Assembly (NCBI GenBank): GCA_034509925.1
Contig: CM067529.1
Coordinates: 5,587,001-5,651,000, forward strand
DNA: 64,000 nucleotides
Origin: Hirudinaria manillensis
Lineage: Eukaryota; Annelida; Clitellata; Hirudinida; Hirudinidae
Direction of reading: 5' to 3'
Of this stretch, positions 52,050-63,960 are shown one piece after another. Numbering within the stretch: the stretch's first letter is position 1; each line of letters starts with the position of its first letter. Made by a program: the position numbers and the translations under genes. The notes beneath the pieces are model-generated. The model was not told the DNA's origin, did not search any database, and saw nothing but the letters and a program-made list of their open reading frames with translations.

Positions 52050-54396
52050 ATTATTTAAGTTAAGTTCTAGATTAATTAAATTTTCAAATTTGTAAATAAA
52101 TTATTTATATATCGAGAAAATATTCGGATCGTGATCTCACCGGGGGTTTTTTGATAATAAGTTCAATGTAATATGAACTTCGGCTTTTCAGAATTTTCTC
52201 TGCTAAGCCGCTTGATAAGTTATTAATAATAAGTAATGCTTTGACAGCACAAAGGCTTCATTGAAGGAGTAACATTGATGTAACGGTGTAATATCCCAAT
52301 GTACAATGGCTTCTTGTGCGCCTTTCTTATTTACGGTCCTCAATTCTTATGAATTTTTGGGGGAATTAAATTAAAAATATTTAAATGCCACTTTTAAAAA
52401 GGATTATACATCTTTAAAAAAAAAAAAACATTAAAAACTATTACAAAACGTTCAAACAAGACGGACTCGTGAAATTTTTCCTTCGATTGTTAAATTCCAC
52501 GATGGGGATTTGAGGGACGAATCAATGAATGAATCAATGAATCTATTATTAAATTGTTTCTGTTGGCATAATTTTCTTTCAGCCAATTACGAAGATTCGT
52601 AATAAATAATATCTTTCATTAAATTTGTCCCCGATTGTTTTTATTCATAAAATACCATTTCGTGAATTTTTTCTTGTGCCATAAACATATTCTTGAATAC
52701 TAATTAGAATTAGTTTTAAATACATTCAGTTCATGCTGAAAATACGTCCAATTGAAATATTAAAATAAAAAAAAGTAACTCCAATAACAAATAAAGGAGA
52801 GTAAACAGTAACCGACGGACAACAGGGAACATTTCCCTGAGGCCGACAAAACAATAAAACTGCTGACCTTCTAAACTTCCGGCGACCTTGCTTCTGTCCC
52901 GACGACTGGACTCAATTCTCGCCACCGCACATCCCTTTTAAGCGTTTTTGCCGGCACGGGCATGTAAACATGGATGTTTGCGAGCTGCAACTTGACGGTT
53001 ATTACATTAGAGCGCGGAGGCCAAAAAAATGTTCGAGGAAGTACCACGACATGTTCTCCTATCGACTCCTCTCGAAAAGATTCCGATGAACACGACTTCT
53101 TCCGAGATGTTCGATTTTCATCATCGGTTTTCATTTATCCATTGATCAATATTTGCTCAATGTTTGATGCCAATAGTTACGAGTTAAGGCGGTTCTGCTT
53201 GACTGCCTCGTTAACATTTTAAGCTTTTTTGTTGAGATAGCATCACATCATTTGCATTGCCTACCATTTCAAAAATTATCTTTAGAAACAAGTCTCCACA
53301 GTGTTTCGGCCACCAAATGTAGATGGAATTGTTGAATAAACTGCATTTTATTATTAATGGTAAAGTCCTTTTTTTAATGAACTAATTAAATTCCTTTCAT
53401 TAAACTGCAGAAATTATAACCATTTTATTAATACATTGAATTGATTGGCCAGCTTCGCTTTTCGCCATTACTTAATGGTCATAATATTATATGTAATATG
53501 TAATGTTATATATACATATATAATATCTTGTTCACTCCTATTCTATATTACTCGCCCAAATATTTAATTGACGTGGTTTTTCTAAGAAGTTTCTTTTTAC
53601 TCACGTGGTGAGAATTTGATGCAATTCATCGTTCTATTATCTTATTGATCATCCACTGGAAATATTAATTCAAAAGTGGAGTTCAATGGAAACGTAAAAT
53701 TTTGAGAAGAATGTCATCGACAAAGACCGAATAAAGACTTAGAAATTTTAAGAAATGGACAGCATTTGAATGGTCATTACAAATACGTGAATGTCATTTT
53801 TACCTTACAAATACAAATTTGCAAATGTAAGATTAGTTCGATTCCTTATCACTAAGATGTTTCTTTTACTCAATGAAACCGATGATCAACAGATTCAAGA
53901 AAACATGAAGGACTTGAATTTTATTTTCTCGTGAAGCAAATCAAGTTGCAGAACGTTGAGACACATTTTATGGCAAGCGATGCTTTGACAAATCCATTAC
54001 AATAATCTACTTTTGAAACCCTCATACATCATCTTCTTAAAGCCACCTTTTATTGTACAGACGCTAGGGAATTGTTGTAATTATTTTATTACTTTTGGTC
54101 TGTAAAATCGGAAATTAATGTTTTCGAGGTACTCGCAGAACATGCACGATCGGTTAATTGTTGGACTTTATTCTATAAAAAAATTACATTTAAAAGTTCA
54201 ACATGATGCAGAAGAAAACATCTCAATTTCTACCAAGGCTCACGTTAGATTTGCTTTTTTGACTATTTTTGCGTAAAATTTAAGATTTGAAGGCAAATGC
54301 GGGACTATATATAAAATCTTAACTTGAGAAGCCAAAATAATATTTTACCAATGAGTGATTTATCATTTACTTGAACTCGTATTGAAACTCGAAGCA
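52050..54396. other. Gene-poor AT-rich interval
   Basis: Several short frames occur (for example minus 52,871-53,134), but none has a recognisable domain, good splice context or a paralog. The right end contains the S1 promoter. Confidence 0.45.
54306..54315 (+). promoter_or_regulatory. TATA box of S1
   Basis: The sequence tatatataaaat lies about 85 bp upstream of the S1 start codon in otherwise non-repetitive sequence, a typical distance once a short leader is allowed for. Confidence 0.5.
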
Positions 54397-54720
54397 ATGA
54401 TGAACCATCTCGCATTTGCTACTGTTTTCGTTCTTCTGTTGTGGACTATTTCTGCAGAAGATGGAGACAACGAAACTAACATACTCGACAAACCATGGGA
54501 GGAACAATTCCAATACATCCAGGAAAGCATCAAGAGAACCTGCAACCTTCAGCCACCTGGAAGAAGAAATGCATTCCTGCAGGATGGAATAAACTTCCTC
54601 TTGAGCGGAGAATCGGACCCGAGAAGAATTCCCGAAACCGACAAAAAGTTGGTGGAAAGACTGACTCCGGAACAAAAAGCAGAAGTGATCGGCTACATTG
54701 AAAGTTTAATAAATAAATAA
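54397..54720 (+). CDS. S1: small secreted helical protein
   Basis: A single-exon 107-residue product with signal peptide MMNHLAFATVFVLLLWTISA and a mature acidic helical chain. It shares the spaced pattern of S2-S5: KPWEEQFQYIQ, GINFLLSGE, LVERLTPEQKAEV and YIESLINK. It is the most divergent member and carries one Cys. The stop overlaps an AATAAA. The family is not recognised; the LT-EQK-EV ending and heptad-like spacing suggest an all-alpha bundle, possibly ligand-binding. Confidence 0.75.
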   Translation: MMNHLAFATVFVLLLWTISAEDGDNETNILDKPWEEQFQYIQESIKRTCNLQPPGRRNAFLQDGINFLLSGESDPRRIPETDKKLVERLTPEQKAEVIGYIESLINK

Positions 54721-55290
54721 GCTGATTTGAGCCAGTAACTGCTAGCAATTAATAGGGCAGAAGTTATGCATGAAATTTCTGATTTCTAGTGATGGTAATG
54801 TGACGAATATACACAAAAAAATCCATTTTGCCAATGCTATACGTCTTCGGTGAATTGAAATGAAATCTGATTGTAATTTTATTTTGGTCCATTGGTCGAT
54901 ATTAATGTTCATAAATTGATAACAATCATAAATTATTTAAACATTTCACTACAAAATAACAGAACTCAGAAATTTTGCAATCTACATCTATTTTTTGTTT
55001 CGAAATGATTTTCTGAAACCTATTATTATTATTATTTTTATTATTTTTTTTCAATTAGAATTGAACGTCTTGTTTGTTTCAAAGGAATTTCTCGAGTTGT
55101 AAGTGGATCATTTCGCACATCTCATCATTTCATTCATTTCTTCCTTTCAATCCATCCATCCATCAACTCCTTGCAGAATAAAGTATTAACGCATTTTACT
55201 TTGAACTTCTGGTTATGACCGGTGGCGGATCTAAAATACTTTCCCGGGAGGGTAAGACGTGGAGGAAGATGAATAAGTGTTCTCCAGGCC
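54721..55290. other. Spacer before the tandem duplication
   Basis: Unique AT-rich sequence with an (ATT)n run at about 55,021-55,045. No gene is seen. Confidence 0.4.
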
Positions 55291-56435
55291 CGATGAAGAT
55301 ATTTAAATATTCAATTTAAAGTCTAAATGTTTATAAATATTCAGTTTAAATGTTTGTATTTATTCATTTTATAGATTTAAAAGTCAAATATGCCTCTCCT
55401 ATATAAAAATGATGCGTTCTTTCGATATGAGGGCCAAAGGGCTTGCCCGTGGCAGTCCCCTTCTTGTCCACTACTTAGATCCGTCCGTCACTCGTGCTAA
55501 CGCTTACTTGATGCTCATTTTCTACTTAACACGTTCAAAGCAAAACTAATGAATTTGACATTGTTGATTCACTCGATTATTCGGCCTTTTTTTTAGATTT
55601 TATTTATGCAATTATTTATTGGTTCTGAATTGGTTGTTTCGCAATGATTCGAAAAACTTATGGTGATTATTGTTCAATTGACGCCGAACAGTTTCTCCAG
55701 AACATCATATTTTTTTAAGAGACGTGATATCATCACCTGCCAAGAAACTTTTTATGTTAAAACAAAAGATAAAATAAAAGTCCTTACATTGCTTTTTGTT
55801 AATCATTTGTTCCTTCTGCATTGGTAGCCATCCGGGATTTTAAGATCAGTCGAGGTTGGAGTGGACAAGTTTTACTTTTATGGTTGTTCCGACCTTTTTG
55901 CTTTCAAACGACCAAATATCAATCACTCAAGTGGCGTATTGGCAGACATAGGAGATATTATTCCATTCTTACCGTGGCTATGCTAGTGAATAGTTCATTT
56001 AGCCAATTTTGAATCGTTCTTACGTGTCCTAACTTGATGCGAAGGCACGTGATCTTAATCGACTTCCATTTCCTTGGGCTTCCTACTCGAGGGCGTTCCC
56101 TGGCGTTCCTCAAAACCTTATCTTAAACTTGACAGTATCTTAGCAGGATACTTTAGTAGGTAGTTTATTTTTTAAGAATCGCTTTACTTTATGAAAATAT
56201 GTATGCACGCATGCATATTATACTATATCGATTAGCATTACAAACCTGCTTTATGGATTTGTTCAGTCGTAATCGAAAATCGTTTATAAACAACAAAATC
56301 GAACCAATAAAAGAATCATCAAATAACTTATAGCACATGTAGTTTCCTAAAATATCAATAAAATACCAAAACTTAAGTCATAAATATTGGAAAATAAACA
56401 ATGCAGACGTCTAAAATTATGAAATCCTAAAAGAT

Positions 56436-56690
56436 TTACATAATTAATTGAAACTCTGAAAAGTTGAAATTATTTTGCAAGGTCGACCTTGCATGATTTA
56501 TGGCGAACAAAGTTCTCCGGGACCAAAAAACTGGGTGCGCAGGTCGAATGTTACTCATTAAACTGGGTAACTCATCGTGGGGCATTAAATAAATGACTTT
56601 TAAGCACTCACGAGTCATTTTAAATAACAGGGTTGCATAAAATATTTTTGCAAGTGACACGATAAAAACAAAAATCTTTAAGGAAGCCAT
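56436..56690 (-). CDS. Possible secreted ORF in unit A
   Basis: An 84-codon frame with a real ATG and a hydrophobic start (MASLKIFVFIVSLAKIFYAT). It is intact in both duplication units with one conservative change. The duplication is too young for conservation to prove coding, and no family is recognised. Confidence 0.25.
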   Translation of the reverse strand: MASLKIFVFIVSLAKIFYATLLFKMTRECLKVIYLMPHDELPSLMSNIRPAHPVFWSRRTLFAINHARSTLQNNFNFSEFQLIM

Positions 56691-57109
56691 TAAACGCTAA
56701 ACCTTGGGGACCCTGGATACCGTCTTCGTTAACCTTTTTCGCCATTTTTGTCCCAGACGTGGTCTCATTGAGTCCAAAGATCCCCGATTAAGAAGCTATT
56801 AATACACGACATTTCTGCTCTATTCTGCATCATCCGCTCTATCCTTGCTCGGGTACGTTTGGTTCGATTTGAAAGTATTACTGCATTAATTAATGCATTT
56901 ATTAAATTATTATTGAATAAGTTATTATTAGTAATTCTATTAACTTATTAAATTCTATTATATTTACTAATAACTTTTAACAATCATTAATGCATCACTG
57001 TTAAGTATGATGATTTTCTTTGCTTGCACTAAATCCTTGTTATTTGAACCTTTATCCACGTTCGGTGAATTTGAAAATTTTAATTTTAAATTAATTTTTA
57101 TTCAGGAAA

Positions 57110-57424
57110 ATGAATTCCAAAATCGTGCTCGCACTTGCCCTTCTCGGTTTCGTTGCAGTTGCATTTTGCGACTTAACGGCCGAAGAATTTGCAGCCAAGC
57201 CATGGAGTGAGAAGTTCCATTACATCAAGACGAAGGTTAACCAGAAACTGGAGAATCTGACTCACGGAGAAAAGACAGCCGCCCTTAACCACGGCATTCA
57301 CTTCCTTCTCCACGGTGGAGAAAAACCGACGCAGCTTTCTGAACTGGGAGAAAGGCTGGTCTCTTTGCTGACCACCGAACAGAAACATGAGGTTGCCGAG
57401 TACTTGAAATCGTTGAAGCACTGA
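57110..57424 (+). CDS. S2: small secreted helical protein
   Basis: 104 residues in one coding exon. The start lies five bases after a splice acceptor (TTTTATTCAG|GAAAATG), so the 5' UTR contains an intron. The signal peptide is MNSKIVLALALLGFVAVAFC; the mature chain begins DLTAEEFAAKPWSEKFHYIK and ends VAEYLKSLKH with no cysteine after the signal. An AATAAA lies at about 57,507. The protein is identical to S4. Function is unknown. Confidence 0.8.
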   Translation: MNSKIVLALALLGFVAVAFCDLTAEEFAAKPWSEKFHYIKTKVNQKLENLTHGEKTAALNHGIHFLLHGGEKPTQLSELGERLVSLLTTEQKHEVAEYLKSLKH

Positions 57425-58287
57425 AGTGTTGCCTCACAAACAGTTGTACGAAAGTATAAATTTTAGTAACTGTTCGAGTACATTGGTTAGAAATGTTGAT
57501 TGAAAGAATAAAAATGTTTGTTAAAAAAATCTTGTTTGTCAGGAACTGATTTCTTGAAAAAAATGGCTTTTTGTAAATTCCAAGTCTATTTCTTATTTCA
57601 TAACAAACATCGCTTTAAAATTCGCCGGCAAATACACAGACTGGCCAGCTTAATTTAATATTATGATTTAGGAAATAATTTTATTTTATTTTATTTTAGA
57701 AATTATTAGTTAAAAATCAATCATTCAATATTATGTACAGAATATCTCTCCAGAAATATAATACAATATTGTTACACAAAACATTATATTAATCATAAAA
57801 TAAATATATTGCCTATAATTTAAAATACTATATTAAATAATAATTATTAATATAAATCGCAGGGAGTGTTTTTAGAGCCTTCTGATGAGTGTTTAATTTC
57901 TGAGCAAGTTCAGAATAAATTGATATTGAAATGAAAATAAATTTATAATTGCAATATTATTCTATAACATGTCCATATCAAATAACCCAGGCTTCGGTAC
58001 ATCTTAAGTGCTTGACCATAATGTCATCAATTACTGTTCATTTAACAAACAAGCACAAAATAATTTCAAATAAAAATCAAATCAACATCTAGTTTTATTA
58101 AAATTCAAAAATTCTTGCTGAAAATTGATTAATCACACGCGGTGCAGGTTCGAGTATCTATAATACATTTATTTAAAACCTGATTAAAAATGATTACTTT
58201 GGCAATAAATTTTACCATAAGTGCATATTCTAATCGATGTATTTATAAAAGTTGGTCACTGTGGTTCTATTGCTTAAACGATTTGGT

Positions 58288-58764
58288 GAATTTTTATTTT
58301 ATTTTTTTTATTTTTTGAGTTTATGAGTTTATTGAACAAACAGTTATGTACACAAACGAAACAAATGAAACTTAAAATACAAAATAAACTCATAGGGTCA
58401 GTCTTAAGGAAGCGCAAGCTTCCGCTAAACAGACTGGCCCTGGAAATCATAATATATATAAATACAACCATGTAAACTCAAACAGCTCTCACTAGATGAG
58501 ATTTATACAATTTCTTAAACAATAAAAGCAATAATTCAAAAGGACAAGAATGTAAACAACTTAACTCCCTAATTGAATCTGGTATAGAGGTATATAATCT
58601 GGGACCGTAACACTGTATGGAAAATAATTTTAAAGTAGATTTGGCAAAGGTAGGAGTGTATTCGTGAGTATTGCGTAAGAAATAAGAAGGATTGTTGTAA
58701 TTATTGCTTGTTATGAAAAAATCTGAAAATATTTTAGGAATAAAATTGAAGTTATGAGCATTTT
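58288..58764 (-). mobile_element. 5'-truncated LINE insertion specific to unit A
   Basis: Absent from the otherwise matching unit B (junction near 62,425). Read on the minus strand it has about 95 open codons resembling a reverse transcriptase C-terminus (RNTHEYTPTFAKSTLKLF, CYGPRLYTSIPDSIREL). These are followed by a short hairpin (gaagcttgcgcttcc), a CAATAAA polyadenylation signal and an A-rich tail. The different tail and sequence show it is another family than the element at 846-3,285. Confidence 0.85.
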
Positions 58765-58830
58765 GCTACTATACAGTCGGTAAATGTAAGAATTTTAATT
58801 TTAAATAAATTTTCATTTAGATTCAGGAAA

Positions 58831-59147
58831 ATGATTTCCAAAATCCTACTTGCTCATGCCTTTCTTGGCTTCGTGGAAGTTACATTTCCTGACCTAAAAC
58901 CTGAAGAATTTGCAGTCCTGCCCTGGCGTCTTCAGTTCGAACACATCAAAGAGATGATTCCAAAGAGACTGGAGGGCAAGAATCCCTCAGAAAAGAAATA
59001 CACCATCAATAAAGGCATCGGCTTCCTCCGCTCTCATGCCAGAAATGCCAATATATCTTTATGAATTGAGCAAAGAGTTAGTCAGTAGATTGACTATTCA
59101 GCAGAAAGAAGAAATTGTCGCTTTCTTGATACAGTTGAGAGGTTGAA
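58831..59147 (+). pseudogene. S3: frameshifted copy of the small secreted protein
   Basis: Matches S5 from its start (MISKILLAHAFLGFVEVTF) to FLRS, where one extra base (ctctcatgccagaaatgcc versus ctctcgtggagaaatgcc) shifts the frame. The reading frame then stops at 59,064 after 77 codons, although the rest of the gene continues in the old frame to 59,147. The acceptor, start and AATAAA are intact, so it may be transcribed. It is probably non-functional, or encodes a truncated protein. Confidence 0.85.
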
Positions 59148-60574
59148 GTATTGCCTCAGAATCAGTTGTAAGAGAGTAAGAGAGTTGAAACTTTAGTAAC
59201 TGTTCAGGTTCGTTGATTAGAAATGATGAAAGAATAAAAATCCTTGCAAAAAAAAAAACATTTTTTTGCCCGAACTAATTTCATGATAAAATGGCTTTTT
59301 GTAAATTCTAAGGTGGTTCTCAATTCATAACAAACGTCGATTTGAAATTGGACGGCGAATAGGCAGACTGGCCAATGTAGCTTATTAACACATAAAAAGT
59401 AATGGTTTAAAACTATTAAAATAGTTACTATTAAAATAGTTTAATTTAATCAAATAAAAAGCAATGATTCAAAATTATGTAAAGTTTTTAAAAATTAAAG
59501 GTTCAAAAATATTCAATTTAAAAGTAAAATCTGCCTCTCCAGGCATAAATATATAAAAATAATGTGTTCATTCAATATCAGGGACAGTGGCAGTCCCCTT
59601 CTTGTCCACTACTTAGATCCGTCCGTCACTCGTGCTAACGCTTACTTGATGCTCATTTTCTACTTAACACGTTCAAAGCAAAACTAATGAATTTGACATT
59701 GTTGATTCACTCGATTATCCGGCCTTTTTTTAAGATTTTATTTATGCAATTATTTATTGGTTCTGAATTGGTTGTTTCGCAATGATTCGAAAAACTTATG
59801 GTGATTATTGTTCAATTGACGCCGAACAGTTTCTCCAGAACATCATATTTTTTTAAGAGACGTGATATCATCACCTGCCAAGAAACTTTTTATGTTAAAA
59901 CAAAAGATAAAATAAAAGTCCTTACATTGCTTTTTGTTAATCATTTGTTCCTTCTGCATTGGTAGCCATCCGGGATTTTAAGATCAGTCGAGGTTGGAGT
60001 GGACAAGTTTTACTTTTATGGTTGGTTCCGACCTTTTTGCTTTCAAACGACCAAATATCAATCACTCAAGTGGCTTATTGGCAGACATAGGAGATATTAT
60101 TCCATTCTTACCGTGGCTATGCTAGTGAATAGTTCATTTAGCCAATTTTGAATCGTTCTTACGTGTCCTAACTTGATGCGAAGGCACGTGATCTTAATCG
60201 ACTTCCATTTCCTTGGGCCTCCTACTCGAGGGCGTTCCCTGGCGTTCCTCAAAACCTTATCTTAAACTTGACAGTATCTTAGCAGGATACTTTAGTAGGT
60301 AGTTTATTTTTTAAGAATCGCTTTACCTTATGAAAATATGTATGCACGCATGCATATTATACTATATCGATTAGCATTACAAACCTGCTTTATGGATTTG
60401 CTCAGTCGTAATCGAAAATCGTTTATAAACAACAAAATCGAACCAATAAAAGAATCATCAAATAACTTATAGCACATGTAGTTTCCTAAAATATCAATAA
60501 AATACCAAAACTTAAGTCATAAATATTGGAAAATAAACAATGCAGACGTCTAAAATTATGAAATCCTAAAAGAT

Positions 60575-60829
60575 TTACATAATTAATTGAAACTCTGAAA
60601 AGTTGAAATTATTTTGCAAGGTCGACCTTGCATGATTTATGGCGAACAAAGTTCTCCGGGACCAAAAAACTGGGTGCGCAGGTCGAATGTTACTCATTAA
60701 ACTGGGTAACTCATCGTGGGGCATTAAATAAATGACTTTTAAGCACTCACGAGTCATTTTAAATAACAGGGTTGCATAAAATATTTTTGCAAGTGACACG
60801 ACAAAAACAAAAATCTTTAAGGAAGCCAT
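60575..60829 (-). CDS. Possible secreted ORF in unit B
   Basis: Copy of the 56,436-56,690 frame with one residue change (Ile to Val) in the hydrophobic start. See that entry; coding status is unproven. Confidence 0.25.
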   Translation of the reverse strand: MASLKIFVFVVSLAKIFYATLLFKMTRECLKVIYLMPHDELPSLMSNIRPAHPVFWSRRTLFAINHARSTLQNNFNFSEFQLIM

Positions 60830-61244
60830 TAAACGCTAAACCTTGGGGACCCTGGATACCGTCTTCGTTAACCTTTTTCGCCATTTTTGTCCCAGACGTG
60901 GTCTCATGGAGTCCAAAGATCCCCGATTAAGAAGCTATTAATACACGACATTTCTGCTCTATTCTGCATCATCCGCTCTATCCTTGCTCGGGTACGTTTG
61001 GTTCGATTTGAAAGTATTACTGCATTAATTAATGCATTTATTAAATTATTATTGAATAAGTTATTATTAGTAATTCTATTAACTTATTAAATTCTATTAT
61101 ATTTACTAATAACTTTTAACAATCATTAATGCATCACTGTTAAGTATGAAGATTTTCTTTGCTTGCACTAAATCCTTGTTATTTGAACCTTTATCCACGT
61201 TGAATTTGAAAATTTTAATTTTAAATTAATTTTTATTCAGGAAA

Positions 61245-61559
61245 ATGAATTCCAAAATCGTGCTCGCACTTGCCCTTCTCGGCTTCGTTGCAGTTGCATT
61301 TTGCGACTTAACGGCCGAAGAATTTGCAGCCAAGCCATGGAGTGAGAAGTTCCATTACATCAAGACGAAGGTTAACCAGAAACTAGAGAATCTGACTCAC
61401 GGAGAAAAGACAGCCGCCCTTAACCACGGCATTCACTTCCTTCTCCACGGCGGAGAAAAACCGACGCAGCTTTCTGAACTGGGAGAAAGACTGGTCTCTT
61501 TGCTGACCACCGAACAGAAACATGAGGTTGCCGAGTACTTGAAATCGTTGAAGCACTGA
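61245..61559 (+). CDS. S4: small secreted helical protein (duplicate of S2)
   Basis: The protein sequence is identical to S2; the DNA differs at a few silent sites. It has the same acceptor-ATG arrangement and an AATAAA at about 61,643. Being intact and unchanged in protein shortly after duplication, both copies are probably expressed. Confidence 0.8.
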   Translation: MNSKIVLALALLGFVAVAFCDLTAEEFAAKPWSEKFHYIKTKVNQKLENLTHGEKTAALNHGIHFLLHGGEKPTQLSELGERLVSLLTTEQKHEVAEYLKSLKH

Positions 61560-62499
61560 AGTGTTGCCTCACAAACAGTTGTACGAAAGTATAAATTTTA
61601 GTAACTGTTCGAGTACATTGGTTAGAAATGTTGATTGAAAGAATAAAAATGTTTGTTAAAAAAATCTTGTTTGTCAGGAACTGATTTCTTGAAAAAAAAA
61701 TGGCTTTTTGTAAATTCCAAGTCTATTTCTTATTTCATAACAAACATTGCTTTAAAATTCGCCGGCAAATACGCAGACCGGCTAGCTTAATTTAATATTA
61801 TGATTTGGGAAATAATTTTATTTTATTTTAGAAATTATTAGTTAAAAATCAACAATTCAATATTATGTAAAGAATATCTCTCCAGAAATATAATACAATA
61901 TTGTTACACAAAACATTATATTAATCATAAAATAAATATATTGCCTGTAATTTAAAATACTATATTAAATAATAATTATTAATATAAATTGCAGGGAGTG
62001 TTTTTAGAGCCTTCTGATGAGTGTTTAATTTCTGAGCAAGTTCAGAATAAATTGACATGGAAATGAAAATAAATTTATAATTGCAATATTATTCTATAAC
62101 GTGTCCATATCAAATAACCCAGGCTTCGGTACATCTTAAGTGCTTGACCATAATGTCATCAATTACTGTCGATTTAACAAACAAGCACAAAATAATTTCA
62201 AATAAAAATCAAATCAACATCTAGTTTCATTAAAATTCAAAAATTCTTGCTGAAAATTGATTAATCACACGCGGTGCAGGTTCGAGTATCTATAATACAT
62301 TTATTTAAAACCTGATTAAAAATGGTTACCTTGGAAATAAATTTTACCATAAGTGCATATTCTAATCGATGTATTTATAAAAGTTGGTCACTGTGGTTCT
62401 ATTGCTTAAACGATTTGGTGAATTATTATTTTGCTACTATACAGTCGGTAAATGTAAGAATTTTAATTTTAAATAAATTTTCATTTAGATTCAGGAAAA

Positions 62500-62813
62500 T
62501 GATTTCCAAAATCCTACTTGCTCATGCCTTTCTTGGCTTCGTGGAAGTTACATTTCCTGACCTAAAACCTGAAGAATTTGCAGTCCTGCCCTGGCGTCTT
62601 CAGTTCGAACACATCAAAGAGATGATTCCGAAGAGACTGGAGGGCAAGAATCCCTCAGAAAAGAAGTACGCCATCAATAAAGGCATCGGCTTCCTCCGCT
62701 CTCGTGGAGAAATGCCAATATATCTTTATGAATTGAGCAAAGAGGTAGTCAGTAGATTGACTATTCAGCAGAAAGAAGAAATTATCGCTTTCTTGATACA
62801 GTTGAGAGGTTGA
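62500..62813 (+). CDS. S5: small secreted helical protein, intact sister of S3
   Basis: 104 residues. The start is the ATG just after the acceptor TTTAGATTCAG|GAAAATG, giving signal-like MISKILLAHAFLGFVEVTF. The mature chain includes DLKPEEFAVLPWRLQFEHIK, GIGFLRSRGEMPIYLYELSK and ends EIIAFLIQLRG. It keeps the family core (PW..QFEHI, GI.FL, LT.QQK.EI). An ATG far upstream at 62,322 would fuse a non-homologous leader across the intron and is rejected. AATAAA follows at about 62,891. Confidence 0.8.
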
Positions 62814-63229
62814 AGTATTGCCTCAGAATCAGTTGTAAGAGAGTTGAAACTTTAGTAACTGTTCAAGTTCGTTGATTAGAAATGATGAAAGAATAAAAAT
62901 CCTTGTAAAAAAAAAACATTTTTTTGCCCGAACTAATTTCATGATAAAATGGCTTTTTGTAAATTCTAAGGTGGTTCTCAATTCATAACAAACGTCGATT
63001 TGAAATTGGACGGCGAATAGGCAGACTGGCCAATGTAGCTTAATAACACATAAAAAGTAATGGTTTAAAACTATTAAAATAGTTACTATTAAAATAGTTT
63101 AATTTAATCACATAAAAAGCAATGATTCAAAATTATGTAAAGTTTTTAAAAATTAAAGGTTCAAAAATATTCAATTTAAAAGTAAAATCTGCCTCTCCAG
63201 GCATAAATATATAAAAATAATGTGTTCAT

Positions 63230-63903
63230 TCAATATCAGGGACAGAGGGCTTGCCCGTGGCTGTCCCCTTCTTGTCCACTACTTAGATCCGTCCGTCACT
63301 CGTGCTAACGCTTACTTGATGCTCATTTTCTACTTAAAACATTCAAAGCGAAACTAATCAGTTGGACATTATTGATTAACCCGATTATCCGGCCTTTTTT
63401 TTTAGATTTTATTTATTGGTTCTGAATTGGTTGTTTCGCAATGATTCGAAAAACTTATGGTGATTATTGTTCAATTGACGCCGAACAGTTTCTCCAGAAC
63501 ATCATATTTTTTTAAGAGACGTGATATCATCACCTGCCAAGAAACTTTTTATGTTAAAACAAAAGATAAAATAAAAGTCCTTACATTGCTTTTTGTTAAT
63601 CATTTGTTCCTTCTACATTGGTAGCCATCCGGGATTTTAAGATCAGTCGAGGTTGGAGTGGACAAGTTTTACGTTTATGGTTGGTTCTGACCTTTTTGCT
63701 TTCAAACGACCAAATATCAATCACTCAAGTGGCGTATTGGCAGACATAGGAGATATTATTCCATTCTTACCGTGGCTATGCTAGTGAATAGTACATTTAG
63801 CCGATTTTGAATCGTTCTTACGTGTCCTAACATGATGCGAAGGCACGTGATCTTAAACGATTTCCATTTCCTTGGGCCTCCTACTCGAGGGCGTTCCCTG
63901 GCG
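63230..63903 (+). repeat. Partial third duplication unit (C)
   Basis: Repeats the beginning of units A and B (55,430 and 59,580 onward) and breaks off at gggcgttccctggcg, where unit C continues into unrelated sequence. It is slightly more diverged than A is from B. Confidence 0.85.
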
Positions 63904-63960
63904 GTGCAGGCCGGGTTTCGAACACGTCACCTAACGGCTGTTGCCATCACTGATGCATGC
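63904..63960 (-). mobile_element. Possible tRNA-derived SINE fragment
   Basis: Right at the point where unit C loses similarity to A and B, the minus strand reads GTGTTCGAAACCCGGCCTGC, which fits a Pol III B-box followed by the CCCGGCC typical of tRNA-derived SINEs. A convincing A-box is not seen in the bases that remain in the window. Confidence 0.35.

Larger units (their letters stand above)
55291..59440 (+). repeat. Tandem duplication unit A (about 4.1 kb)
   Basis: This unit carries S2 and S3 and is nearly identical to unit B, about 4,135 bp downstream at the S2/S4 genes. It differs by scattered substitutions, small indels and a retroelement insertion of about 475 bp at 58,288-58,764 that is absent from unit B. 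Boundaries are approximate. Confidence 0.9.
59500..63170 (+). repeat. Tandem duplication unit B
   Basis: Second copy of the block, carrying S4 and S5 and lacking the LINE insertion of unit A. Identity to unit A is very high in both genes and spacers. Boundaries are approximate. Confidence 0.9.

Noticed and set aside
52871..53134. 87-codon minus-strand frame
   Set aside because: No domain, signal or splice partner could be seen.
62322..62499. N-terminal extension of S5 starting at 62,322
   Set aside because: It crosses a splice acceptor placed exactly as in S2, S3 and S4, and has no counterpart in the paralogs.
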